The notes beneath the pieces were generated by a model that saw only the letters and a list, made by a program, of their open reading frames with translations, was not told where the DNA came from and did no database searches. A stretch of 64,000 nt of DNA, from NCBI RefSeq assembly GCF_007994225.1, contig NZ_VLLL01000010.1, forward strand, positions 115,843 to 179,842, in the 5' to 3' direction. Both the position numbers and the translations under genes were made by a program. Below are positions 16,580-24,600 of this stretch, one piece after another (within the stretch, counting starts at the first letter, position 1; every line of letters starts with the position of its first letter). Source of the stretch: Stackebrandtia albiflava (GTDB taxonomy: Bacteria > Actinomycetota > Actinomycetes > Mycobacteriales > Micromonosporaceae).

Positions 16580-17094
16580 ACGGATTCAAAAAGACGGCAC
16601 ATGCGTCCGCGGTGGGCGTACGAGTGCCTCACTACAGAGGAGCTCACGTGGACAGGGCGCGGTTGTCAGAGCTGCTCGTCGGTGATCACGAGGCCTATTC
16701 GATGGCGGTTGCGGCGCTGGAAGCAGGAGCGGCCTTTGATATATGGCATGGCGGGATGTCTCCTAAGCACCTGCTCGCCATTCTCGAACGTAGGGAACGA
16801 ACAGTCCGGCGCTCACGGCAACCGACCATCGCCCTGCCCGAGGCCATCTCCGCGCTCCGTGAATATTCCGGTGCTGAGGTCTTCCTCGGGTTCATAGATG
16901 ACCGCATTAGAGGCGGGTACTACTTCCAGGTGGTCCTGGATGAGACATCGAGCAGGGTGATCTGTTGCGCGGGTGTGAAGCCCTCGGACCCTGCTGCAAG
17001 GGCTCACGGTCAGCGGTCGGACCTCGACGAATGAGACAAGAGACCGATCGGCCTGACCGGGAGCAGGTTGCGCGATCATCTCGGCCGACAACGA
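16531..17094 (+). repeat. Tandem duplication, right copy
   Basis: Right copy of the block at 15015-15580. It ends at GGCCGACAACGA in both places. The sequence then joins a toxin HINT fragment. Confidence 0.9.
16648..17034 (+). CDS. Unknown small protein, duplicated (copy 2)
   Basis: A 128-residue paralogue of the 15134 gene with the same GTG start and GAGGAG site. Differences cluster at residues 31-60 (DIWHGGMSPKHLLAIL in place of KVWDIGMPPKDLLAVL) and around 95-100. The gene is intact although the barstar copy in front of it has been destroyed, which suggests continued selection or recent duplication. No function is recognised. An immunity role is inferred. Confidence 0.75.
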   Translation: MDRARLSELLVGDHEAYSMAVAALEAGAAFDIWHGGMSPKHLLAILERRERTVRRSRQPTIALPEAISALREYSGAEVFLGFIDDRIRGGYYFQVVLDETSSRVICCAGVKPSDPAARAHGQRSDLDE

Positions 17095-17130
17095 TGGCGC
17101 CGTCCAGAGCCGGAGCCGTCGGTAGTTCAA

Positions 17131-17277
17131 ACCGGGGCTTGGCTGCGTACCTCCGCCGGTACCTGGGTCCAGGCCACTGCGATCGGCGCCTACGAGACCC
17201 GGACCCACACCTACAATCTCACCGTCGCGACCTTCCACACCTACTACGTCCAAGCCACCGACGACACCGCACCCTAG
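17131..17277 (+). pseudogene. Fragment of a polymorphic-toxin HINT domain
   Basis: The frame encodes 48 residues with the end of a pretoxin HINT (Hedgehog/intein-like) domain: AGTWVQATAIGAYETR, then HTYNLTVATFHTYYVQA. Such domains precede the toxic C-terminus of RHS/YD-repeat and related secreted toxins and cleave it off. Here the usual exit to a toxin domain is replaced by a stop (TAG 17275-17277), and nothing upstream codes for the rest of the toxin. It is a displaced cassette fragment and shows that the surrounding small genes are immunity genes or leftovers of a toxin locus. Confidence 0.75.
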
Positions 17278-17280
17278 TCC

Positions 17281-17680
17281 ACAACCGCGGCGACGGAGCA
17301 GAGGACCGTCTTAGTGCCATTGCCGGATAGTATCCGGGAAAGCATTATCAAACGGAAGCGTCTCGGGACGGTGAGTGAAAGTTTAGGTGGTCGGCCGTCT
17401 GGACTCTTGGTTGCGGTCCATCCGCCGTCTGGCGCGCCTGGGCCGATCCCGGGAAGGCCGGCCTGGTGTCGGCGTTGACAGCCTGTGGGTCTAAGCATGC
17501 CGGCCGTAGTGAGGCGAGTGGTGCCGAGAGCTCATGAAACTTGGCACGACCCGGTTTCGGTTACAACGGTCGGTATTCATTCCAACTGTATTGGTGCCAT
17601 TGGCATAGGTAGGTCATGGCGCCATGTTCATCGAGTAGCCTTCTCCTTTCGGCTCTCGGCATGACATCGAGAGGTGGCTG
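17281..17680. other. Gene-free stretch after the HINT fragment
   Basis: No supported gene. The composition is mixed and the frames are short. A promoter for the following gene probably lies near 17560-17660, where the sequence is AT-richer. Confidence 0.4.
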
Positions 17681-18394
17681 ATGAGCGTTACGGAAGGTCT
17701 ATATATCGTTGACCGGCCAATGGAACTGTCGGAGCGAGCGCGTTCTTTCCTTCGTGTTTCGTCGCGAAGAGTGAACTTCGAAAGGGGATTGACGGGCCAA
17801 AGCCTCCAACGGGAGATTATCAAGGTCTATGGTCGTCCGAATGACGTAATGGTCAACCTGTTGGATCGCATACAGGAGCGATATGGCGGCCTCTCATACA
17901 AGAGTGGCTTCTTTGATTCCCCTGTCACCTTCGCACCGGTTTGTGACCCGGAAGATCCGGGCGATGACGTGGAAATACTGTATGCGGTCGAAACGGGAAG
18001 TCCATTGGGTGCTTCGGTTAAGCTCGATGGAGAGGTTGAAGTAGGTATCGACTTCCTTGGCATTAGGGAGTTCAGCGATCTCGACTCGTTGATCGAATGC
18101 GACGCGATGTTCTCAGCAGCTGAAGCTCTAGGCGAAGGTGCGCAGAGATACATGAGACGAAATACGGCGCGCGCTGCCGTAGACGCACTTCGGGTCGACC
18201 AGGAGTTGGGGCTCAAACTGGTGCCAACTGCTTGTGGGTACCATACTTTCTGGCTTGCGAGCGACTCGACGATGGTTTATGCGACGGACATATGGAGCAT
18301 GTTGAATGGCATAATGCCACCGCTGCTGAAGGTCTGGACGACCAGTGCCGGCGCTGATGAAAGAATCACACGCATAGTGGGGTCTTTTGCGTAA
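17681..18394 (+). CDS. Unknown protein in the immunity-type island
   Basis: A 237-residue soluble protein with no signal peptide or membrane segment and no recognised family. ATG 17681 has GAGAGGTGG 3-11 bases upstream. Segments of note are the helical GLTGQSLQREIIKVYGRP, the acidic VCDPEDPGDDVEILYAVETG and a closing LKVWTTSAGADERITRIVG. The GC content is clearly lower than in the core genes. Toxin-immunity association is inferred from position only. Confidence 0.65.
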   Translation: MSVTEGLYIVDRPMELSERARSFLRVSSRRVNFERGLTGQSLQREIIKVYGRPNDVMVNLLDRIQERYGGLSYKSGFFDSPVTFAPVCDPEDPGDDVEILYAVETGSPLGASVKLDGEVEVGIDFLGIREFSDLDSLIECDAMFSAAEALGEGAQRYMRRNTARAAVDALRVDQELGLKLVPTACGYHTFWLASDSTMVYATDIWSMLNGIMPPLLKVWTTSAGADERITRIVGSFA

Positions 18395-18563
18395 GGTGGT
18401 CGGGCGCTCCCGGACAAACCGTATGAGCCTCTCACAGTAATGCACGTTTCGATACCAGAAAGTCAATGGAAGAGCAGGAATATTTCAATGGGACGTAGAC
18501 CGGACTGGGACGCTCGTGCATGAGACATTTGAGGCGAGTCGAAGATAGTCGAGGGGTGTAGCA

Positions 18564-19172
18564 ATGCGAGAGGTTTGGGCCAAACTCTATCCGGAGTCAT
18601 TCTTTGAGTTCGGCTTTCCGTATTCGGGAGAGCTATCGTATGGATGGCGTACCGGCTTGATGGACACAAGTACGCTCATGCAGGTCGTTGATGAGCTGAA
18701 CCGGAGAGGGCTGCCTCTGACCCGCGAGGAGTCGGAGATCTGCCTTCTGCTTTCGGAAGATATCGATTCGGCTAGAGGGTTTGCGGCTGACTTGCGGCGG
18801 CATGAGACAGGTGAATCCGGCGATGTCTGGCAGTACTATGTTTGTGTGACTATCGTCAGCGCTGTCGCCCACTTGCCGACTCGGTTCGATCTTCTTGACT
18901 CGGCGTGGGCAGACCTCGATTATCCCGAGGGGATGAGAGAACTGATCTATCCGGAAGGTGACTTGCCTTCTCATCTCCATGTGAGCGCGGGCAGTAGGGC
19001 GCTATCTGAATTCATGGACGCCTGGCAGAAGAGGCTGAGTGGGCGAATGCCGAGTAACCGAGTTCCGAATATTGAGTTACTGCGCAAAGGTGTCCATCTA
19101 CCATCCCGGAGGAGCGGATCGGCGGCCCGGTATCGGTCGTGTCGGGGAAGCGAGTGGCACCGTCGGACGTGA
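18564..19172 (+). CDS. DUF2247-like immunity-type protein
   Basis: A 202-residue protein. ATG 18564 has GAGGGG 7 bases upstream. The pattern of an N-terminal LSYGW segment, EESEICLLLSEDIDSARGFA, WQYYVCVTIVSAVAHLP and SAWADLDYPEGMRELIYP recalls the DUF2247 family found beside bacterial toxins. This is a tentative match by eye. The last 27 residues are encoded by the dispersed 90-base repeat (19089-19177), so the original C-terminus has probably been replaced by recombination at the repeat. Confidence 0.6.
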   Translation: MREVWAKLYPESFFEFGFPYSGELSYGWRTGLMDTSTLMQVVDELNRRGLPLTREESEICLLLSEDIDSARGFAADLRRHETGESGDVWQYYVCVTIVSAVAHLPTRFDLLDSAWADLDYPEGMRELIYPEGDLPSHLHVSAGSRALSEFMDAWQKRLSGRMPSNRVPNIELLRKGVHLPSRRSGSAARYRSCRGSEWHRRT

Positions 19173-19177
19173 AAACG
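19089..19177 (+). repeat. Dispersed 90-base repeat, copy 2
   Basis: Second copy of the repeat at 15672-15762. It overlaps the 3' end of the DUF2247-like gene and ends about 100 bases before the deaminase-like toxin gene. Confidence 0.85.
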
Positions 19178-19281
19178 CCCGATGAGGAACGGAGGATTGC
19201 GCGAAGGGTTGCCCTTCCGGGCGGGGACCAATCGGGCGAACCATGTGAAGCTGGACATTCCCGCATGTGATGGAGTCGGCC

Positions 19282-20376
19282 ATGCACGACCATCGTGAGT
19301 CGTCGGAGGCGACGCACCGCTCTCCCCTGGGGAAGGGAACGTCACCGGCCGCCGATCCCGTCAAGAGCGAGATCCTGGCGTTGCAAATGCGCGCCGGAAA
19401 CGCCGCCGTGCAGCGGTACTTCGGCGATAAGGGGTTCGAGAATCCTCCAACCGTCAATCTGGGTGCGGAACGCAAGTCGGTGGCGGGTTGGACGACCACT
19501 GCCGGGGCGAGCCTGTCTCAGAAGGACGTCGCGAACCTGTCGGCGGCGGTGGTGCGCCACGTGGGACAGTCGAGACAGACCGAGGCGGAGACGATCGTCA
19601 CGGTGACGATCGCCGTCGACGTCAGTGGTAACCCGACGATGTCGGACGGGAGACCCCGCTACGTGCCCAAAGGGAGGTCGGTGACACGCCGGCCCAAGGA
19701 GCGGTGCGACTGCGCCGAACCGAAGACCTTGGCGCGGGTGAGGAAGCGTCTAAGGGAGATCCAGGCGTCATCCGGACCGAATCCCCGCCCGGTGGTTTAT
19801 CTCTTCACCGAACACGGGCCTTGCAAATACTGCCGTAGCGCGTTTGACGAGTTTCGGGCTGGATATCCCTGGGTTGATCTGCGGGTGGAATGGAACCGCT
19901 GGTTCTACGCCGACTTCAGAGAGGCGGACGACTGGGCGGGGACAAGCGCTGACAACGGCGGAACTGCGAGCTTTGCCCACACGGCCGAGTTGTCTCCGCG
20001 ACCGTGGCCCGATCGTCGCTCCGCCTCTCGCGAATCCGTGGCGGACCCACAAACGTTCAATCCTTACGCGGCCTTGCGGTTGCTCCGCGGGGAGCCCGGT
20101 GAGCCCGAGCCCTCCGGCCACGCACCGGACCAACCGGTGCAGGAGGCGAGCGCGAGGCAACTCGCAGAAGAGCTTGGAGCGCGCAGGCAGCAACAGGGGA
20201 AGCGGAGGAAACGGGAGGCGATCGACCGCCGGGCCGCCGCCTTGGTGAGTGAACGGAAGGGCCGTACCTACGTGGACGGTAGGGGCTTCATCGCGGCTGC
20301 CCTCGCGGTGGGGGCCATCACCCTGCTCGTCGCGGTGCTCCGCGCGATGTTCTACTCCGGTGGCACATCGGACTAG
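19282..20376 (+). CDS. Nucleic-acid deaminase-like toxin with eCIS-type leader and C-terminal membrane helix
   Basis: A 364-residue protein (ATG 19282, GGAG 6 bases upstream; GTG 19267 and ATG 19270 are alternatives). Residues 34-47, LQMRAGNAAVQRYF, match the short AGNxAVxR-type motif common in actinobacterial proteins linked to extracellular contractile injection systems. The core carries the zinc and catalytic set of the cytidine-deaminase superfamily: C144-A-E146 within CDCAEPKTL, and C181/C184 within GPCKYC. CAEPK plus PCxxC recalls XOO_2897-type toxin deaminases. A Lys/Arg-rich helix is followed by one hydrophobic segment (about 335-354), unusual for a secreted nucleotide deaminase. The likely activity is deamination of bases in nucleic acid or nucleotides in a target cell. 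Distant alternatives are a non-toxic deaminase or an inactive relic. The likely immunity gene follows at 20762. Confidence 0.7.
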   Translation: MHDHRESSEATHRSPLGKGTSPAADPVKSEILALQMRAGNAAVQRYFGDKGFENPPTVNLGAERKSVAGWTTTAGASLSQKDVANLSAAVVRHVGQSRQTEAETIVTVTIAVDVSGNPTMSDGRPRYVPKGRSVTRRPKERCDCAEPKTLARVRKRLREIQASSGPNPRPVVYLFTEHGPCKYCRSAFDEFRAGYPWVDLRVEWNRWFYADFREADDWAGTSADNGGTASFAHTAELSPRPWPDRRSASRESVADPQTFNPYAALRLLRGEPGEPEPSGHAPDQPVQEASARQLAEELGARRQQQGKRRKREAIDRRAAALVSERKGRTYVDGRGFIAAALAVGAITLLVAVLRAMFYSGGTSD

Positions 20377-20470
20377 CGACTCCTGCGCCCGGCTGACTGG
20401 AAGGCACCGATCGTCCGGCATCCGGTGGTGCGAAGCCCGCCGGCGTCGCTATTCGGACGGCGGCCGGGAA

Positions 20471-20644
20471 TCGGTGAGTGTTGTAGATTCGGTGTCCCGT
20501 GTGATCATCTCGGCAAGTGGTCATCGGTGGAGTTCCGGTGCGCGTCGGTTTCCGGAGTTCCACCGCCGTCGTGTCCGCTGCGAGCCGTCCCCTTCGCCAG
20601 TACAGATGAACCAGCCCCCGCCGATCCTCGTCAGGACGGCAGTC
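20471..20644 (+). repeat. Dispersed 175-base intergenic repeat, copy 1
   Basis: Begins TCGGTGAGTGTTGTAG and recurs at 21507-21697. The 54 bases from GTGTTGTAGATTC to TTCCGGTGC are nearly identical in both, with looser similarity to GACGGCAGT at the right end. This copy lies between the deaminase gene and its putative immunity gene. Confidence 0.85.
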
Positions 20645-20761
20645 GGGAAGGAAGCCGAATGGGTGTCGCCTCCTCGTCGGTGCACGAAGTGAACCGACGA
20701 AGCAGAACGACATATGACACGGTATCGAGGTCACCGGCACGTGGTGTCGGAGGGAGTACTG

Positions 20762-21463
20762 ATGGATGTACTGGCGACCGTGTTCGAGTCGATGCCGGGC
20801 CGGGTGGATACGCGAGTGGTTCCGCTTCCGGCTCCCGCCGGGATCGCGGGTCGCGTCGAACGCATGGCGGAGACCGGTTCTGCTTTGGTGGAGTGCGACG
20901 CGACAACCGGTGACATGCGGCCGTACTCGGGTGAACTGGGCGGTGAGCGGCTGATCGCGACCGCCGACGGCGCATCGATGTTGTGGATCACGCCGGACGG
21001 GTACGCACTGCTTCGGTTCCGCGCCGACCTGACGCCGGTGTACGCCCCGTCTGGTGTGGACGCGCTCAGGGCCGGCTTCGGTCGATACGCGCGGAAGGTG
21101 CGACGCGCCTTCCCGGAGGTCTCTCGAATCGCGGAAACGTACCCGCCCACGAACCACGCATGGCGGCATGTTGCCGAGGTCCCGGCCGAGTCGGGCGTCG
21201 GTCGTCAGCTTGCCGCGATTCGGAATCTGCTCGACGGGAGGATGACGTTGCCGGAGTTCAGCCGTGCCTGGTGGCACGCTCGTCGGGTTGCCGCGCAGAA
21301 CGGTGAACGGACCATGGACCCGCTGGCATGGTTGCTGAACGAGGTCTTCCACTTGATGGACAACTATGCCGCCGATCCGGAATTCCGGAGTCCGAACGAC
21401 CTCTCCGAAGAAGTGATCATCGAATCAATCAGGGCTCTGATGTCCTCCGAGGCGATGCGGTAG
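20762..21463 (+). CDS. Colicin-like immunity domain protein, probable partner of the deaminase toxin
   Basis: A 233-residue cytoplasmic protein. ATG 20762 has GGAGGG 9 bases upstream. The C-terminal 80 residues (RNLLDGRMTLPEFSRAWW ... NEVFHLMDNYAADPEFR ... DLSEEVIIESIRALM) follow the pattern of the self-protective colicin-like immunity family: a small four-helix domain with the DxYxADPExR-type motif. The first 140 residues are of another type. Position directly after the deaminase makes it the likely antidote. Colicin-D-type immunities normally block tRNases, so the pairing needs proof. Confidence 0.65.
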   Translation: MDVLATVFESMPGRVDTRVVPLPAPAGIAGRVERMAETGSALVECDATTGDMRPYSGELGGERLIATADGASMLWITPDGYALLRFRADLTPVYAPSGVDALRAGFGRYARKVRRAFPEVSRIAETYPPTNHAWRHVAEVPAESGVGRQLAAIRNLLDGRMTLPEFSRAWWHARRVAAQNGERTMDPLAWLLNEVFHLMDNYAADPEFRSPNDLSEEVIIESIRALMSSEAMR

Positions 21464-21506
21464 AAGTCCGCGTGAGACCGGCCGACGTATAGGAGCCAGC
21501 CATCTA

Positions 21507-21697
21507 TCGGTGCGTGTTGTAGATTCGGTGTCCCGTGTGATCATCTCGGCAAGTGGTCATCGGTGGAGTTCCGGTGCCGTGTCGGTTTCCGGATCTCCAC
21601 AGCCGTCGTGTCCGCCCCCGCTTGCCGCCGCGAGCCATCCCCTCCGTGAGTACAGATGCTCCCAGCCTCCCCGCCGATCGTCGTCACGACGGCAGTG
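21507..21697 (+). repeat. Dispersed 175-base intergenic repeat, copy 2
   Basis: Second copy of the repeat at 20471-20644, with small insertions near 21615-21660. It fills most of the gap ahead of the lipoprotein gene. Confidence 0.85.
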
Positions 21698-21774
21698 GCC
21701 GCCCGGCCACGGCCGTGTGGCTTGTCGTACGAGTCTTCAGCGCTGATTCGACCACTCCTGGCGGGACGACGGAT

Positions 21775-22269
21775 GTGAAGCAGGTGCGAAGGCGCCGACT
21801 GACGCCGTTCGGGGTCGTGCTGGCGTCATTTCTGGTAATCGTTCTGTCCGGGTGCGGGGCGTCCCCGCCACGGCTGGAAGCGGACCTGTTGATCGGTGAG
21901 TGGGATTCGGGGTCTGACGCCACCCTTATTCTCACTGAGAGACGGACATTCACGCTCGACAACTTTCCCGCCGATCTCTGGGATTACGGCGACGGAAAAT
22001 TGAGCGATCGACTGACTGTCACAGGCACCTGGCAACTCTGCGCGAACGAGCCCAACACCTCCTTCCGCTGTGAACCGTCGAAGAACGGTGAGTTCTCTTC
22101 CGTGAGGCTTCGCTGGAGAGGGGTGTCCGTCAACGGTGGCGAACCACTGAGAGAGAACGGCACGATGGACAACATCGAGGTCACCGAAGAGAGTGGTGTC
22201 CTGGTGATATGGCTCAATCCGCACCCCGACATCCCCGAGGACGTTCGTACCAGGTTCGTGAAGTCGTAA
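21775..22269 (+). CDS. Small lipoprotein of unknown function
   Basis: A 164-residue predicted lipoprotein with a basic N-terminus, a hydrophobic stretch and lipobox LSGC near residue 23. The mature part reads like a small beta-barrel (LLIGEWDSGSDATLILTE, VTGTWQLCANEP), similar in pattern to lipocalin-like or META-type stress lipoproteins, but I do not assign a family. GTG 21775 has no strong ribosome-binding site. Two Cys in the mature domain could form a disulfide outside the membrane. Confidence 0.65.
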   Translation: MKQVRRRRLTPFGVVLASFLVIVLSGCGASPPRLEADLLIGEWDSGSDATLILTERRTFTLDNFPADLWDYGDGKLSDRLTVTGTWQLCANEPNTSFRCEPSKNGEFSSVRLRWRGVSVNGGEPLRENGTMDNIEVTEESGVLVIWLNPHPDIPEDVRTRFVKS

Positions 22270-22298
22270 GGCGATGACGATCAGACCGTTCCCGTCGC

Positions 22299-22328
22299 GA
22301 GTACAGATGAACCAGCCCCCGCCGATCG
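22299..22328 (+). repeat. Partial third copy of the intergenic repeat
   Basis: A run containing GTACAGATGAACCAGCCCCC followed by GCCGATC is identical to 20600-20626 in the first repeat copy. Only this right part is present, directly before the next gene. Confidence 0.75.
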
Positions 22329-22332
22329 TGCC

Positions 22333-22725
22333 ATGTGCATGAGTTCCGACTTCGCGGCGAGCTGCGCGCGTGCCGATGTGGTCGCCCGCCGATGCGTCGG
22401 GGCGGTCGTGGACCGGCTCGACGTCTCCGGGGCAGCCGGGAGCGGCGTCGTGGATCTGCACCTGGCGCAGGTGGCGGATGCCGGCGGGGTGGTGTTCCGG
22501 TTCGAGAGCGTGCGTGTCTTGTCGGTGTCGGACCTCGCACTCGTCGGTGAGGCGTTCGTGGACGAGATGTCCGTGATGCATCTTCCGAAGACGGGTGCCT
22601 GGCCACCGGGAACGGGATCGATCATCGACTTGCACGACGAGATGGGCGAGCAGGCGTGGGTGCGGCTGCATGGTCCGCTCGTACTGGCCCTGGTGTGCGG
22701 TGCGATCACCGTTGACGCGGCATGA
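22333..22725 (+). CDS. Unknown small protein
   Basis: A 130-residue protein with codon pattern typical of the genome (strong third-position GC) but no recognised family. The start is uncertain (ATG 22333 or 22339), since the upstream bases are repeat sequence and hold no ribosome-binding site. It may have lost its original 5' end. The body looks like an alpha/beta domain (VVDLHLAQVADAGGVVFRFE, LALVGEAFVDEMSVMHLP). It may be an orphan immunity gene. Confidence 0.55.
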   Translation: MCMSSDFAASCARADVVARRCVGAVVDRLDVSGAAGSGVVDLHLAQVADAGGVVFRFESVRVLSVSDLALVGEAFVDEMSVMHLPKTGAWPPGTGSIIDLHDEMGEQAWVRLHGPLVLALVCGAITVDAA

Positions 22726-22747
22726 GAAGTGGAAGGAGATCCGACGG

Positions 22748-23266
22748 ATGACCGACGTGCGTGCGGGTTGGATGGCGGACGTCGGTTTTCAGGAGCTCGT
22801 GGCGAGGGCGCGACCGTTCCATGTTCGAGACGACATCGAGGGCATGATGCAGGCGGTCCGTGGCGCCGGCGGTGGCATGTTCGATTCGGTGAAGGTCCTC
22901 ATGGTGCTGCGGGAATGTGGGCACGGTGAGGCACACCGCCTGATGCTGGACAGTGATGTGTGGTCGGACCGGCGCGAGGCGCACATGAGGTTCAACGAAG
23001 AGTTCTTCGACATGCTTGCGTACATCGCGGAACACCCGGAGCTTCTCGACGAGGTCGACGATTTCCGGATGATCCCGACCGGCCGGGAGAAGCGCAGCCG
23101 TTCGAGCCGGATGCGCAGTGAGGGCGTGACGGTTCGGCCGAAACCGGAAGTCGAGGCGGGCACGCCGACGGACCACGATGCCGGATGGAGTATGCCGCGA
23201 ATGCCGTCTCGGGCTACTGAACTGGCCCTGATGCGCGGTGGGATGACTACGACACGGGTGACGTGA
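22748..23266 (+). CDS. Unknown protein translationally coupled to a lipoprotein gene
   Basis: A 172-residue soluble protein. ATG 22748 has GGAAGGAG upstream. The N-terminal 110 residues are helical (FQELVARARPFHVRDDIEGM, DSVKVLMVLREC). The last 60 are Arg/Pro/Met-rich and look unstructured. The stop overlaps the lipoprotein start in GTGATG, so the two are probably made together. No family recognised. Confidence 0.6.
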   Translation: MTDVRAGWMADVGFQELVARARPFHVRDDIEGMMQAVRGAGGGMFDSVKVLMVLRECGHGEAHRLMLDSDVWSDRREAHMRFNEEFFDMLAYIAEHPELLDEVDDFRMIPTGREKRSRSSRMRSEGVTVRPKPEVEAGTPTDHDAGWSMPRMPSRATELALMRGGMTTTRVT

Positions 23267-24246
23267 TGAAGAGGGCCGACGTGTTGCGTTTGAGGAAGCG
23301 GGCCGCCGCAGTGTTGATGAGCGGTGCGATCGCATTGTCCGGTTGTGGTGCGGTCGCGGATCCGGATTCGCTGCATGAGTACGGCGAGTCGGTGTGGTGG
23401 GCGTCGGACGGCTCGTTGTACTTCACTGCGATGCCGGTGGATGACGAGCCGAATTCGTATGCGGCTTTCGAGGGCGTGAAGATGCCGTATGTGGTGTCGG
23501 GAGACGATGAGATGTCCCAGATCGACTTCCAAGCGCAGCGAAACTGTTGGGTGGCGGACACGGTGCAGGTGGTCGGTCCTGACCACATCGTGCTGGCGGG
23601 CGAGTGTGTCCACGACATGCGCTACATGGTGGTCTCGTACGACACGGCGTCCGGTGTAGCCGACGTGGTGGCGGAGTGGAACAAGGTCTTCGGCCTCGCC
23701 TATGGACAGATCTCGACGGCATGGGTGCCCGAACCGGACGGCGAGGTGAGGGACGGCTGGTTGTCCTATGACAGTGGCGACTGTGCGTCGGTGGCGTGGA
23801 TCGAAGACGGTCGTTTCGTGCCCTGGGACGGGCTCGACGACGACATCGAGGTCGACGGCGAGGCCGATTTCGGCTACCAGGAGGTGGAGTGCTGGGCCGC
23901 GTTTCACGCCGGTCAGGTGGTCGTGTCCCCGGACGGGGTGATGGCGATGGTGGCGACGCATTTCGGCACGCCGTTCGTGTACGTCCATTCGCGGGAGGAC
24001 GAGACGCTGTGGGAGTACGAGCTGCCCGCCGAGGCCACCGGCGTTTCCTTCTGCGGCCCTGACGGGAACCTCGCGGTGGCACTGCAAGGCGACGACCCGC
24101 GCATCGTGTTGCTGAATCCCGACGACGGCGACACTCGCGTCCTGGCTCAGGGCGCTTACGACGGAATCTCCTGCGCTCCCGACGGCGGGTCGATCGCGGT
24201 CGTGGAATCCGGCACCGGCTCCATGGTGCGAACCCTGAGCATCTGA
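23266..24246 (+). CDS. Beta-propeller-like lipoprotein
   Basis: A 326-residue predicted lipoprotein with lipobox LSGC near residue 29. The mature part has repeated strands of a WD40/TolB-like propeller (VVVSPDGVMAMVATHFG, VSFCGPDGNLAVALQGDD, ISCAPDGGSIAVVESG). The repeated PDG turns mark the blades. It would sit on the outer face of the membrane as a binding or scaffold protein. The start is ATG 23266 or GTG 23263, the latter overlapping the previous stop. Confidence 0.7.
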   Translation: MKRADVLRLRKRAAAVLMSGAIALSGCGAVADPDSLHEYGESVWWASDGSLYFTAMPVDDEPNSYAAFEGVKMPYVVSGDDEMSQIDFQAQRNCWVADTVQVVGPDHIVLAGECVHDMRYMVVSYDTASGVADVVAEWNKVFGLAYGQISTAWVPEPDGEVRDGWLSYDSGDCASVAWIEDGRFVPWDGLDDDIEVDGEADFGYQEVECWAAFHAGQVVVSPDGVMAMVATHFGTPFVYVHSREDETLWEYELPAEATGVSFCGPDGNLAVALQGDDPRIVLLNPDDGDTRVLAQGAYDGISCAPDGGSIAVVESGTGSMVRTLSI

Positions 24247-24316
24247 GGCGCCGCCCGTAAGGCGGTTGGCGTGATGCCGGATGATTGCTGCCATGTCCGA
24301 AGACGGGAGCACGACC

Positions 24317-24559
24317 ATGGTGCAGTTGAAGGTCACTTACGACGCGCAGGCGGACGCCGCCTACATCTACCTGACGGACGATCCGGCAACACGGTCGGCG
24401 CACACCTATCTCTGTGACCCGAACGGTGTCGACGGCATGATCAATCTCGACTTCGGGGCCGACGGGAGACTGCTCGGAGTCGAGGTCCTGGGGGCCAGCG
24501 AAAAGCTCTCCGCCCATCTGTTGAACGCCGCCGAACGCCTCGATGTGGTCGATTCCTGA
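24317..24559 (+). CDS. DUF2283 domain protein
   Basis: An 80-residue protein of the DUF2283 family: VTYDAQADAAYIYLTD at the start, then INLDFGADGRLLGVEVLGAS, the usual compact beta-rich pattern. ATG 24317 has GGGAG 7 bases upstream and gives the usual family length. Upstream in-frame ATGs at 24281 and 24293 are less likely. The family has no settled function and is often found near toxin-antitoxin and phage genes. Confidence 0.8.
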   Translation: MVQLKVTYDAQADAAYIYLTDDPATRSAHTYLCDPNGVDGMINLDFGADGRLLGVEVLGASEKLSAHLLNAAERLDVVDS

Positions 24560-24600
24560 TGACGCCCGTCTCGAGGCGAAGAGCTCCGGGGGGGGAACCG

